A stretch of DNA of 64,000 nucleotides, from NCBI GenBank assembly GCA_030142905.1, contig JASJOG010000214.1:186001-250000 (forward strand), in the 5' to 3' direction. Position 1 is the first letter of the stretch. Every line of letters starts with the position of its first letter. The notes under the pieces were generated by a model that did no database searches, was not told the DNA's origin, and saw nothing but the letters and a program-made list of their open reading frames with translations. The stretch comes from Heliopora coerulea (lineage: Eukaryota > Cnidaria > Anthozoa > Scleralcyonacea > Helioporidae). This document shows, piece after piece, positions 44,396 to 56,212 of this stretch. The translations under genes and the position numbers were made by a program.

Positions 44396-47300
44396 CCGTC
44401 GAAATTGTTTTTGGTTTATTTTAGACTGTTCTTATGATGACCAAGAATGGCGATGACTGTACTTGGTGGTTTATTTCTAGTCTATGGGTCTTTCAGATTA
44501 TTGGATGGGACAAACAAGGTTCATGAAGACGTCGAATCAGTGTAAAAGCATTGTGATAAATCTAAAAGTTAAGCATTTCTTCAAAATTATTAATCGAAAC
44601 GTTTTGAAACGATGCACACGTATACAGACCGCCAAACATAACGACACTACTTTGGTCATATTGTTTAATTTAAACACCAAAACTTCCCAAATTAATGAAC
44701 GATGAACGTCTGTTACAATTCTCCTAACGGCGTCTGCTGGTTTCAGTTCCTTCAGTCTTCAAAATTATGCGTGCGTTGGCGCCATCAGATTTAATTCACA
44801 GTTGGTCACATATTCTCCAAGTCATTACTATGTCTTGTCGTCATCATATCTCTGAATGATGAAACACTTTAGCTAAAAGCATATCTTCCATTTCATACAA
44901 AAACTAAAAACTATTTTCACGACTTATACTCTTTAACAAATCCCACCAGCTAACGGTTTTCAGACACTTTCGATAATCAATCGAACTAATCATGCACAAT
45001 TTTAAACTGCAAGACCTACCAGCACAATGTGTAAAGTATTCCCATTATTGATCCAACTAGTTTGTGTTTCGTCGTTATACACGCAAAAAAAGGATAACAC
45101 AGGAAGGCAACTTCAAGAGCATATCCTGGGATTGATAAAGCTAGAAACGTAATTATCAGGTAGATGTCAAAGGCAGAGTAGATTCTACAATAATTTTACA
45201 TGATAAAAATTCTCATCAGGAATTATACGAGCGATTTTAAACAGAAATTTTTAAGACAAAAACTACAGTGAAAATAATGATGAGTTAGTCAAACTGTCAT
45301 CATTGAAATATTTGAATTGATAATGATAAATATTTATTACCGACCAACAAAGGAACGTCGCTTGTGCGAAAAAATCCTACAGACAAATGCTTCCCAGCAC
45401 AGACCGACCAAACGAGGTTAATAAAGAATTTATTGCAGGCTTTTGGTTGGTTTTCTTTAACCATTTCGGACAAGGTTATCCTCATTGGATCTTGTTGTTT
45501 ACCTTATCTCGTTACTTATTAGTTTTGGTTCTTTTTTTCCTCTAAGACATTTTGATACAACTAGGTCTAAACAAAAGCAGCACTTGTGTTCAAGTACGTT
45601 TTATTATTCCGTTCGAAACTTTTCAATGTAAATGATTAATTTTCCTAAACTTTCGCCGAAATCAGCACGACGATTTTCCCGCCAACTTACACCGGTGCGG
45701 AATAGGGCTCTGGGCAAACGAAAAACCATTGTTATAGAAATATCTCAGATTTTCAAAGTTTCCGCAAATGTTTCCCCTCTTGTCCACCCGTGGAAATATT
45801 GTTGCTGGAGCAAGAAAAGTGTCTCACAGGATTCAGGACTATTTTTTACTTCCTGGACTTGATTTCTGTTTCGGGAACGTTTCTTATTTTGTCTACCTGA
45901 GAATCAAATGTTGCCAAATTCCAACGGCTTCGCTGTATACATGTCACTGTTTTTATTAATTTACGCCACTAATGAATGTTTCTCCGAAAATATTTTCTTG
46001 TTGAGCCATGTTCGCAAACTATCGTAGGAAAACAATGTTTCCGCAACAACGTTTCCTTCTTTGCCAACGGCTTCAGACAATTCAGAAACGTTTTTTTGCT
46101 GCCCGACCTCGACTTCTGTTTCGTAAGCATCGTTTCTTCGTTTTTGCACCAGAGGAACTTTGTTGCCCTGTTGCACCGGACTTCGCTCATTACACTGGTC
46201 TGTATACACTAATCTATCCCGTTCGTGAATGTTTCTCGAAAATGCTTTCTCGGTTATACGTGTTCGGGAAACACCGAAATGAACAATGCTTCAACAAAAA
46301 TGGTTCCTCGTTTGCCCTGGGCCAAAGAAGTGTCGGCAAATATCATCAAATCTCGACCCTTCAGCAATAAATGAAAAATTGAAATCAAGCGCGGCCAGAT
46401 AACAATAGCAAAAATTACCCTTTTCTTAAAAGTTGAAATACAAGAACTTTGGGATTGTCGAATGGGTTTGCGTCATACGTACGAAAACTAGCCTAGTGAT
46501 TCCCCACCGTTGAGACGTGGAGTAGTGCGCGGGCTATGAGTGCTGGCTTAGTTTTTAATCATTAACTCTGATGAGGACCGTTTGCTGAAAATGTCTGTTC
46601 TCCGTTTTTCTTTTTGGCTATTTCCGCTGCATTTCAAGAAAAAGTTATGGTCAGTTTTGCATAGGACCAGTAAACGAAAAGCCTTTAAGTTTGCAACTTA
46701 AAGTAGCCAAACTCTTGCACTCTACCTTTACTCCAGGTCGATCCGTCAGACGTAAACTGACGCAAAATGACTACCATTATCAATTCAGCAGTCGCTCCAA
46801 ATATCGTTGAAATAGCAAAGCGGTCGTGATCAACGCCCAGGAAATCCAAAGGTCTAGTAAAAGTAATTTACAATTTGATCAATTATTAACCAAGTTTGAA
46901 ATCAAATGGATGGCCTTTTTATGGTGATAGGATAGAAATGAAGATAAAAACTTCTGGTATATCAATCAACTGCAATCAACTTTTGCGAATAAAAGGCGCA
47001 GAGATGAAAATATGAACAGCGAAGGTGCTTATAAGGACCAGTGGCTTACCCAGACGTAAGGGTATTTGCAGGCCCTGGAGACCAAACGAGTGCACCGAAG
47101 GGCTGACTTCCTGGGGGAACCAGGGAGGTATGCTTTCCCGGAAATATTTCAAAATTGGGAATTATAAGATTGGCTACTCCTGCGAATGCTGGATTTGATT
47201 TTTGATGTTACTGAAGCGATGTCGAGTTTTCCAATGGAACACGTTGCACTAGAGGCAGTTTTAAGGCTCGGGTAACTTTCAACTGTTCGTTTCCTTTTAT

Positions 47301-48390
47301 TTATATTAATTTCTTCTTTCTCACTCTGTTTCTCTGTCTGTCTGTGTGTGTCTCTTCCTCTCTCTCTCTCTCTTTATTTCTTTGTTAAATTTGCAGGCTA
47401 GAGCCAGCAGAAATATGTGCTGGACACGCCACTGAGGGCAGACAAAATGCAAATAAAAACTAGTGTAAAAAAAAAACACATCGCAGAGTTGCATATAAGA
47501 ATTGGAAAGAATCAAATAAGAACAGCAAAGATGCAAAAAGCAAAAAGTCATCTTTTCATCTAATCCGTACAAGAATTATTTTCTTAAAACAAGATGATTT
47601 TTTCCTCAGGTGTATATATTATGTTAGTTTGTTTAACTAAAAGTTTTTAGTTTAAAACAAATGTTTCTTTGCTTGGCCAATAGTAATCGTCGAACAAATT
47701 ATAAAAAACTATTGGTCGCAAGAAAGAATGTTCTTCATTTTATAGATTTTGCTGGATTAAAATTTTTCTATTGTTAAAAATAGAAACGCAAAATTTAGAT
47801 AGAACGATTTGACTCCAAATCCAGAACTTTTAAATCAATCCTAGCGGCCGCCTTAGTCCCAATGAACTACTTCCATAAACATCCCCCCAGTATCTTTTAT
47901 ATCAGTTTTTAGATGGTCTACAATATAGCTTGAAAACACGTTTGTCTTTCACAATGTGTTTAGAAAGATACAGCGAATTCACCAGGGAATTTTTGATCAT
48001 AATTTCAACTTACAGTAAGAAATCAAAGAGGCATTTTACTTGACTGTTTTAACCTTGTTGGTAGTTAGTAAAAAAATGGTTTAAATCTCTTGCCGCATGC
48101 ATGTTATTTTCTTCACGCAACCCTGTTGTGTCGCCATAGTGAATTTTGCAAAATATGTGACGGAAATCACGAAAAATATTATTTTGTTGTTCGTCCGCTT
48201 TCATATGACTAAATGGTCGGAAAGGATAGGCAGGAAGAAAAGAAATAGCATACTGGAGAAAGGTAAAGTGTGTGCAGCTAAGATGCTTACGTCTTTTGGT
48301 TTTAAAATAGAAGTAATGTAATCATGAAAGCGATTCTCTGTCACTGGGTTGGCCTATATTTTGATTTATACTTTGTTTGTCTTAGAAGTT
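44396..48390. other. unassigned stretch with degenerate internal repeats
   Basis: No gene is supported. Between 45.6 and 46.35 kb, TTTCCGCAA, GGAAACGTTTC and AATGTTTCTC(C)GAAAAT words recur; the last stands at about 45973 and 46228, so a degenerate repeat with ~255-bp period is possible. The overlapping frames on both strands there follow from it. A (TC/TG)n tract lies at 47310-47376. The frame 48097-48321 (+, 74 codons) has no motif. Confidence 0.45.
47310..47376. repeat. (TC)n/(TG)n microsatellite
   Basis: Mixed TCTC, TCTG and TGTG dinucleotide repeats, ending in a pure CTCTCTCTCT run. Confidence 0.9.
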
Positions 48391-48514
48391 TGTGACGATA
48401 TATACCATACCCGAGTTTCGATACCCGGACATCTGGTAATCGAATGACGTAAAAACACCTTTTAGGCGTATGGCAAGCCATGCCTGACAAAAGTGTATCG
48501 AGTTTTAATTCACT

Positions 48515-48665
48515 ACTCCAGAAAAGTAATCGTATGTCGAGAAAAGTAATCGTATGTCGACAAAGTAATCGTATGTCGAGAAAAGTAATCGTATGTCGAC
48601 AAAGTATAAATGGTATGTCGAGAAAATAATCGTATGTCGAGAAAATAATCGTAAGGCGAGATGTC
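48515..48665 (+). repeat. subterminal ~20-bp repeats of the IS3EU-like element
   Basis: About seven copies of GTAATCGTATGTCGA(G/C)AAA stand in tandem. Inverted copies occur at 51735-51822 and 56035-56075, fewer in number. Their subterminal, multi-copy, inverted placement suggests transposase-binding sites. Confidence 0.75.
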
Positions 48666-48707
48666 CGACTGTATGTCTGGTCAGCGGTCGTTTGTAGTTA
48701 AACAAAC

Positions 48708-50187
48708 ATGGCGTCATCTTTACTTGGTCATGAGGAGCTGAGAGCCTTTCTCAAATCTGTTAACACAATGTTTAACCAGATTCAGCGTTCGTTGACGATC
48801 AGTGACCCTATTTCTATGGATCACTGTACAAACAAGCTTGAGAACTACATCTCAATTTTGGCAGCTATTTCTGCGACTGTAAATTACAACACGTCCCAGA
48901 GCCAACAAGAGCAGACAGAAGGCTCCGCGCTTCATTAGGTGCACTGTTCAACAGTCTAATTTCTGGTAGGGAAAAAGAGCTGGAAAGGTTTCAGAAGTCG
49001 TGGAAATGTCCTCTGTCCAGGAAAGAAGGGAAGTCACTTTTGTCCTATCTAGTACTGGAGGAAGACCAGCTTTTATTATAACTAAAGCTCCAATCGAATT
49101 ATTGAGAGACAGGAATGAACTGGAAAACAATTGCCGAGTTCCTTGGTGTGTCTGAAAGAAACCCTTCGCTGAAGAAGAATCGAGTATGGCATCGAGTCCA
49201 ATTTCACAGAGATTCTGACAGTGATTTGGATGACCAAATTAAAGAGGTACTCTACCTGACCCCATACAGTAGTGAATGCTTCGTAAGAGGAAGTTTAAAA
49301 GGAAGCAATATTAATGTTCAGAGGTCAAGAGTGAGAGAAAGTCTCAGCAGGGTTGATGCAATTGATAGAAGAATGCAAAAAAGGTATGCAATCTGTCACC
49401 ATGTCTATAATGTCCCTTGTCCTAATTACTTGTGGCACATTGACTCCACCCACAACCTGATATGGAGGTTAGTAATGCATGGCTGTATTGATGGCTTTAG
49501 CCGAACAGTTATTTATCTTACATGCTGTACCAACAACGGAGCTGCAACTGTTCTGGATTTGTTTGAAAGTGGAGTTCAGGAATTTGATTTACCTTCCAGA
49601 GTACTAGGTGATCATGGGGTGGAAAACGTGGACGTAGCAAGATTTATTACGATTGCCAGCAGAGGTGCAAATAGAGGAAGTTTTATTGCTGGAAGGAGCG
49701 TTCACGACCAGCCTATGGAGCAATTGTTGGCAGAAGTCAACAGAGTATTGTCTGCCCTTTATAAAGATGTCTTTGAGTTCCTCCAAGAGAGAATGTTGCT
49801 TGATTCCCAAAATGAAGTGCATTTATTTGCCCTTCATTTTGTTTATCTTCCACATATAAATGCCTCTTTGCAAGAATTCAAATGTCAGTGGAACCACCAT
49901 TGTTTGAGTACAGCTGACCATTAACATTATGGCAAACAAATATGATAAATATTCCAGATGATTCACCTCTGATTAGCTTTGATGAATATGGAATTGACTA
50001 TAATGGCCCAATACCCAATGTTGTCATTGATAATGTCATTGTACCTGATTCAGAGGTGAAGATTACAGAAGGCCAGGTGAGGCATTTAGAAAGCCATGTT
50101 AACCCCCTTGCTGATGATGGAAATCATGGCATTGACCATTTTATGAGGACACTTGACATTGTTGACATTTTTGTCAACCATGAGTAA
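48708..50187 (+). pseudogene. integrase-core (rve-like DDE) transposase of the IS3EU-like element
   Basis: Four blocks in three frames. 48708-48938 (MASSLLGHEELRAFLKSVN...) is an uncharacterised helical N-terminus. About 48970-49105 has REVTFVLSSTGGRPAFIITK. 49115-49924 has an HTH-like WKTIAEFLGVSERN, then an integrase core with Asp in LWHIDSTHNL, Asp in RVLGDHGVENVDVA and Glu in HDQPMEQLLAEVN. 49942-50187 is an acidic C-terminal tail. All three presumed catalytic residues are present. The breaks between blocks could be small indels or short introns; the first two breaks also occur in the inverted copy at 51031-51683, so they predate that duplication. The last break, near 49924, lies outside the repeat. 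Confidence 0.75.
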
Positions 50188-51030
50188 ATTTAAGAACTGT
50201 AGCATGTCAAGTACATGCTTTTGACCACATGTGAGTCTTATATGGAGCTGGTAGAGGAGTTCACCAATGTGATAAGAGAAGAGCAGGCATGGTCATTTGA
50301 TCTTGTTTGATTCCAAGTGTGAAATACACTTTATTTGCATGTGACCTACTGAAACTGAGTTTACATTTACTAATTAAGTGTTGTGTTCCAGTACATTGTT
50401 ATTTATTATCTTACTATCAGTAAGCTGAGGCCAAAATTAAATATATGACTACCATACTTTTATTTTTATAAGAATACATTTCCTATACACAGCATAGTTT
50501 AAAAATGTACTACTACATACTTCTGAAAGCATGTCCCTGTTCTCATATTTGTTCAAAAAACGTTTGGGTGGATGTAATTTAACTTGATAGTAGTTTTGCA
50601 TGACAAAACTGGTATATTTTCTAATTAAAATTGTATGTATATAATGTAGTTTGTAGCTGTATGGGCTTATTTTTGGGTGGGGTTTTATAATTGAAAGGAT
50701 TTTAAAAGACATGGGTATTATTCTTTGAGGCTTCTAGTATCACATTACTGTACTACTGATAGGTTGGAGTGTCTATCACAAGTTAAATGGACAGATAGAA
50801 GAATTCAGACAACTAATAAACTTGCTGCATTCAAAACAAGTATTCTGAAGGTGGGAATATAAAATTCATATGTCCAAGAGGCCATGTTATCTTAAATATA
50901 TTATGAGTTTATTGAAATTCTGTGTTATTATTAAAGTCATGATGATATTGTCACACTAACACAAAGATAAAAGTAATACCTTCACCACTTATATTAAATT
51001 GTCATTAAAGAAATATGAATATACAACCAA
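50188..51030. other. noncoding unique centre of the IS3EU-like element
   Basis: AT-rich sequence between the transposase 3' end and the inverted copy. A minus-strand frame (50712-50449) lacks motifs. AATAAA-like signals are present, but none can be chosen with confidence. Confidence 0.5.
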
Positions 51031-51822
51031 TTAATCAACCCTGCTGAGACTTTCTCTCACTCTTGACCTCTGAACATTAATATTGCTTCCTTTTAAACTT
51101 CCTCTTACGAAGCATTCACTACTGTATGGGGTCAGGTAGAGTACCTCTTTAATTTGGTCATCCAAATCACTGTCAGAATCTCTGTGAAATTGGACTCGAT
51201 GCCATACTCGATTCTTCTTCAGCGAAGGGTTTCTTTCAGACACACCAAGGAACTCGGCAATTGTTTTCCAGTTCATTCCTGTCTCTCAATAATTCGATTG
51301 GAGCTTTAGTTATAATAAAAGCTGGTCTTCCTCCAGTACTAGATAGGACAAAAGTGACTTCCCTTCTTTCCTGGACAGAGGACATTTCCACGACTTCTGA
51401 AACCTTTCCAGCTCTTTTTCCCTACCAGAAATTAGACTGTTGAACAGTGCACCTAATGAAGCGCGGAGCCTTCTGTCTGCTGTTGTTGGCTCTGGGACGT
51501 GTTGTAATTTACAGTCGCAGAAATAGCTGCCAAAATTGAGATGTAGTTCTCAAGCTTGTTTGTACAGTGATCCATAGAAATAGGGTCACTGATCGTCAAC
51601 GAACGCTGAATCTGGTTAAACATTGTGTTAACAGATTTGAGAAAGGCTCTCAGCTCCTCATGACCAAGTAAAGATGACGCCATGTTTGTTTAACTACAAA
51701 CGACCGCTGACCAGACATACAGTCGGACATCTCGCCTTACGATTATTTTCTCGACATACGATTATTTTCTCGACATACGATTATTTTCTCGACATACCAT
51801 TTATACTTTGTCGACATACGAT
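51031..51822 (-). repeat. right inverted end of the IS3EU-like element (copy of its 5' coding part)
   Basis: Reverse-complement copy of about 48560-49355. Its minus frames 51683-51453 and 51276-51031 repeat the first and third blocks of the transposase N-terminal part, with one visible amino-acid change (Q for E in SQSQQ(E/Q)Q). It lacks the integrase core. The left arm has more of the ~20-bp subterminal units. Confidence 0.92.
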
Positions 51823-52180
51823 CAGTGGCGAAGCTAGCGGTCATGCTGGTCATGCTGAGCATGACCAAAAATATTCCTGAGTTAAGAATTTTTTTAACAT
51901 GCTTGAAAATAGAAGTTTGGTTCGAAATTTTTTTTAAAAATCGAATGCGGCGTCAGTGAATTATCCGATGAGTTACATGCTTTGGTGACCTGTGGCATGG
52001 TCATGCTCATCTCAGATAGCAGGACCTGGCCGAAATTTGCGCGTCATTGGATTGGCTCAATTATTCCTTGCGCATGCGTACCTTGCCAATTTTGGGCTTC
52101 AAGTCATGCTCATTTCTAATAGCACGACTCTTGTTATTAAAAATTCAGTAGCACTACTAGTAGCGAACAAATACCGAATA

Positions 52181-54364
52181 ATGGCGAATATGGATCAAAA
52201 TCAATCATGCGGATCTTCGGAAGTTCATACCGACGGGGACGTTATATCTCAGCTCTTGAGGAAGTCTTTTACTGCCAGAAATGTGAGCGAGCAGAAAGTT
52301 ATCGTTGGTCAAAGACCTATACCGAAGCTTACGATGAAGACGAGGGACAGGACGTTCCAAGATGTTTGGTACACGAAGAAGGATTGGCTATGTGGTAGTG
52401 AAAACAAGAAGCGTCTCTTTTGCTGGCCTTGCTTGCTCTTTCGACCTGGATTTTCGCAAACCTGGACATCCTCTGGTTATTCCAACATGCAAGGCTTTCT
52501 GTCCGATTGCAAGAAGCATGAGAAAGCCAAGTCGCACATGGAGGCCTACAAAATGTGGAAAACCTTTGATATGTCTCAGAGGGTCGATATATCGTTTTCG
52601 AGAGCCAGAAGAGAGGCAGTCGAGCGGCATAATGAAGAGGTAAGGCAAAACAGAGAGATGCTGAAAACTCTTTCTGAAGCTGTCCTCTATTTGGCTAGAC
52701 AAGAATTAGCGTTCAGGGGCCATGACGAATCAAGCACAAGTTTAAATAAGGGTAACTACAGAGAATTATTAGAATGCATGGCAAAGTTTGATTCCGTTTT
52801 CGAGCGCCGTCTGCATGGAAGGCTGGCTGGTTCAGAAAGACCAGATGCTGGAGGAGTTTTTACAGGTGTCTCAGCGGACGTCCAAAATGATCTGATTGAA
52901 TGCATAGATTCAGTAATTCAAGATCAAATTGATCAAGAAATCAAAGATTGCACATTCTGTAGTATCCAGGTTGATGAAACAACAGATGTGTCAACAAAAG
53001 AGCAACTTAGTGTAATCATTCGTTTGGATAGAAATGGTGAAGTTGTTGAAAGATTTTTAAAGTTTTTCAATGTGAGTGAAGATAGGACTGCACCCGCAAT
53101 ACGTGCCATTGTGAAGGAGATCCTGGGCAAGCATGGTGATGCTTTAAAAGAAAAGTTAGTGATGCAGACATATGATGGTGCAACTGTAATGGCTGGTCAT
53201 ATTACTGGTGTGCAGACTCTTGTTCGTCAGGATTACCCTTTTGCCTTTTTCTTCCACTGTGCAGCCCACAGATTAAACCTTGTCTTGTGCCAATCTGCAT
53301 TAAGAATTCCAGCCGTCAAAGTCTTTTTTGCAAATGTTACTGCCTTCAGTAATTTCACAAGTGTTAGCTCCAAAAGAAAGGCACTTTTTAGTTCACATGA
53401 TATTGATATTCCAAGCCCTGGTGAAACAAGATGGTATTATCGATCTCGTACAATTTCTGTAATTTTTAATAAATACCAGGCCATAGTTGATGTTCTGGAG
53501 GAGATTTTGGAAAAACCTCAAAGCTGGGATGACACAAGCTTAACCCAGGCAAGTGGCTTACTTCAGTTCCTTAACAGCTTCATTTTCTGCTTTTTTATGT
53601 GCTTGTTCAACAAAATATTGGATCAGTCATTAGTATTATACAGTTTTCTCCAAAATAGATTAACTGATTTCTCTTTTGGAATTGGAAAAGTGCAAAATTT
53701 TATAAATTTCCTTTCTGAGATTCGCACAGATGAAGCCTTTGATGACTGCTTTAGTGTTACAGTGACTATAGTTGGACAACCATCTTCAAGATCTGACAGG
53801 AAGCATAACTACAAACAGCTATATTTTGAGATAATTGATACAATTATAACTATGTTGAATGACCGATTTGCTGATTGTGCCACCTTTGAATTTCTTGACT
53901 TGGTAAATCCTCAATTTTTCTCACACTGGCAAAGTAATGTCCCTCATAATAAATTACAACTCTTAAATGACAAATATGGACCACTCTTTGATATCTCAAC
54001 ACTTGAAAGCCAACTGCTTTTCATTTACAAAGATCCTGATTTTCACAAAGAAAGCCCAGTGGAGCTCTTGCAGTATATATTTCATTTTAATTTACACCCA
54101 AGTGTCCCTGAGGTGGTTAAGCTTCTGAAGCTGAATGCTGTCCTTGCTGTTTCAAGTGCATCAGTGGAAAGATCCTTTTCTTGCCTAAGAAGAGTGAAAA
54201 GCTATCTTCGTGGTAAAATGAGTGAAGAACGCCTTGGTTCTTTATGCAGAATATCTATTCATAAAGACATATTGAAGGAAAAGGAGGACCAAAATGAGCT
54301 TCACAACTTGATAACAGAAAAGTTCATTGCAAAACCAAGGAGACTTAATTTTCTCTATAAATAA
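52181..54364 (+). CDS. hAT transposase, TTF-finger/DUF4371/hAT-C type
   Basis: The frame is open from 51992. I prefer ATG 52181 (727 residues) because the upstream 63 codons are hydrophobic and unlike the family. A TTF-type zinc finger is at ~55-115 (KDWLCGSENKKRLFCWPCLLF...KKHEKAKSH). A DUF4371-like region is at ~155-210 (LYLARQELAFRGHDE). The RNase H-like core has Asp in CSIQVDETTDVST (~265) and in MQTYDGATVMAGH (~330), with HCAAHRLNLV (~360). The hAT C-terminal dimerisation segment at ~655-700 has SSASVERSFSCLRRVKSYLR, which contains the expected Glu. It resembles zinc finger MYM-type protein 1-like transposases. No frame break is present and the key residues remain, so an active enzyme is possible. 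It would bind the TIRs and catalyse cut-and-paste transposition. Confidence 0.93.
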   Translation: MANMDQNQSCGSSEVHTDGDVISQLLRKSFTARNVSEQKVIVGQRPIPKLTMKTRDRTFQDVWYTKKDWLCGSENKKRLFCWPCLLFRPGFSQTWTSSGYSNMQGFLSDCKKHEKAKSHMEAYKMWKTFDMSQRVDISFSRARREAVERHNEEVRQNREMLKTLSEAVLYLARQELAFRGHDESSTSLNKGNYRELLECMAKFDSVFERRLHGRLAGSERPDAGGVFTGVSADVQNDLIECIDSVIQDQIDQEIKDCTFCSIQVDETTDVSTKEQLSVIIRLDRNGEVVERFLKFFNVSEDRTAPAIRAIVKEILGKHGDALKEKLVMQTYDGATVMAGHITGVQTLVRQDYPFAFFFHCAAHRLNLVLCQSALRIPAVKVFFANVTAFSNFTSVSSKRKALFSSHDIDIPSPGETRWYYRSRTISVIFNKYQAIVDVLEEILEKPQSWDDTSLTQASGLLQFLNSFIFCFFMCLFNKILDQSLVLYSFLQNRLTDFSFGIGKVQNFINFLSEIRTDEAFDDCFSVTVTIVGQPSSRSDRKHNYKQLYFEIIDTIITMLNDRFADCATFEFLDLVNPQFFSHWQSNVPHNKLQLLNDKYGPLFDISTLESQLLFIYKDPDFHKESPVELLQYIFHFNLHPSVPEVVKLLKLNAVLAVSSASVERSFSCLRRVKSYLRGKMSEERLGSLCRISIHKDILKEKEDQNELHNLITEKFIAKPRRLNFLYK

Positions 54365-54398
54365 ACATGTGGTCAACTTACATTCCGTCATCTCTCCA

Positions 54399-55060
54399 AC
54401 TCTGATTAAATAGACAAATTGCTGTATGAAGTGTCAGTTTCACCATGACATTTTCAAGTTTGTGAAGGACATCCTGTATCATCTGGAATATTATGACATT
54501 TATGCATTCAAAAAGATAATTTTTGATATGGTGCATTATATGATGACTTTTTGCTGATTAAATAGACAACATGCTGTATGACATTTCAGTTTTCCCATGG
54601 TATTTTCAAGTTTGTGATAAGCTTCCTGTATTATCTGGAATATTATGACATTTATGCATTCAGGCAGATCATTTTTAATGTGGTACATTATTATGATGAA
54701 TTTTTTGCTGATTAAATAGACAAGTTGCTGTATGAAGTGTCAGTTTCCCTTTGTATAATCTCAAGTTTGTGAAGAGCTTCCTGTATCATATGGAGTATTA
54801 TGACATTTATCCATTCAATTAAACCATTTTTAACATGGTACATTATCATGATGAATTTTTTTGCCGATTACATAGACAAGTTGCTGTATGAAGTGTCAGT
54901 TTCCCCATGACATGTTCAAGTTTGTGAAGGACTTCCTGTCTCATTTGGAATATTATGACATTTATATATTTAGACAGATTATTTTTGATGTGGTTCATTA
55001 TTATATGATGACCCTCTTGGTGATTAAATAGACAACTTGCAGTATTAAGTGTCAGAAATA
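54399..55060 (+). repeat. ~155-bp tandem repeat in the 3' region of the hAT element
   Basis: GATTAAATAGACAA(or close) recurs at about 54403, 54558, 54709, 54867 and 55022. Each unit contains GCTGTATGAAGTGTCAGTTT, CAAGTTTGTGAAG and GGAATATTATGACATTTATG. About four copies lie just downstream of the transposase stop. 55061-55900 then holds no gene. Confidence 0.9.
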
Positions 55061-56212
55061 TTTATCCAATGATTCTGTTTCTCCATGGCATTTTCAAGCT
55101 ATTCATTACTGTGATGACTTACTGCTGGTGAAGGATATGCTGAATGCCATTTGTATATCTGCCTGTATGATGTGATCAACTTTGTGAAAAATCTTGACAA
55201 AGGAAAGAAAAGCCATTCACAGTGAGACTAAATGCAAAGAACAAACCCACGAAGGATGTGAGCTGAACTCAGTGTAAACCTATGTAAATGGGGAAAGCAA
55301 AGATTCATATACCTAGCAATCAAGGAATGGAACGATTTATATATAGAAATAAAAAACTCAGACAATGTCTCTAGTTTTAAAAGGAATTTTTAAAATTTAA
55401 ATATAATATAACTCTTATTTCTATGTCAATATCATTTTTTTTTCTTAATTTTTTAATTTAGTTTTACTTTTATTTGCATGTAACATACTATAATCTATGT
55501 AATTTGTTTTTATAACTTTTTTATTATTATACAGAGCCTCATTGAAAACCACCTATCGGTGAATGAGCACCCTGTTTAAATATTAAATTCAACCAGCATT
55601 CAGGACCAACTCACTTACGTATTTTTTGAAGCATAATCATGGTAAATATTTTACACTTACAGTAAGTCTCCACTTCAGTGTTTAGTTAAACAGTAATTTT
55701 GGGCTAGACTTGCTCATGGCCATCTATGTTAGATTCACTCACAGCTTTGTCAGTGCTCCATAAGCGTGGCAATAGGCTCTGACATAAGATAAAACAGCCC
55801 AAAATATGTTGTACTTTGCCTACTTTAAACTACATTTTGTGATGCTCAGAATGCATAAAAACTTTCCTCAAATGCAGGAAATGGCATCTCCGAGACTTAA
55901 AATTCCAAAATTTTCCGGGGGAGCATGCCCCCGGACCCCCCTAGAGGGGTCTCGCGCCTTCGGCGCTCGCACTGACTCTGAAGTCACAATAGCATGACCA
56001 ATCATTTATAGCCAGCTTCGCCACTGCATACGATCACTTTTCTCGACATACGATTACTTTTCTGGAGTAGTGAATTAAAACTCGATACACTCTTGTCAGG
56101 TATGGCTTGCCATATAGGTGCCATTATTGCGGAGTTCGTTTTAGTGTAAATAGACTAAGTAGGCAGTAGTTTGTTTGATTTTTATGCACTTTTAAAGAAG
56201 TAAAACGTTACA

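Larger units (their letters stand above)
51823..56026 (+). mobile_element. hAT transposon (ZMYM1-like transposase type), complete
   Basis: A 16-bp terminal inverted repeat, CAGTGGCGAAGCT(A/G)GC, begins at 51823 and its complement ends at 56026. The 8-bp target duplication CATACGAT is exact (51815-51822 and 56027-56034). One uninterrupted transposase gene and a 3' tandem repeat fill the 4204 bp. Near the right end (55910-55975) there is a GC-rich GGGGGAGCATGCCCCCGGAC stretch, from memory common in this group of hAT elements. The target was a subterminal repeat of the IS3EU-like transposon. Confidence 0.95.
48469..56114 (+). mobile_element. IS3EU-like DNA transposon with ~870-bp inverted ends, carrying a nested hAT
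   Basis: The termini are inverted, reading TATGGCAAGCCAT(G/A)CCTGA inward from 48469 and from 56114. The flanks TAGGCG (48463-48468) and TAGGTG (56115-56120) fit a 6-bp target duplication with one change; 6 bp is the size I recall for IS3EU. The inverted ends are unusually long: 48469 to ~49355 is repeated in reverse at 56114-56035 and, beyond the nested hAT, at 51822-~51035. The single gene inside encodes an integrase-core (DDE) transposase. The superfamily name is an inference from the integrase-like fold and target-site length. Confidence 0.75.

Noticed and set aside
45961..46370. Overlapping frames on both strands, rich in Phe and Arg
   Set aside because: They follow degenerate repeats of GTTTC/GAAAC words; no family motif and mutual overlap on both strands.
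51261..51443. 60-codon frame starting MFSSSFLSLNNS, found identically at two inverted places
   Set aside because: It is antisense to the transposase 5' region and duplicated only because the inverted ends are.
52388..52702. 104-codon minus-strand frame
   Set aside because: It is antisense to the hAT transposase zinc-finger region.
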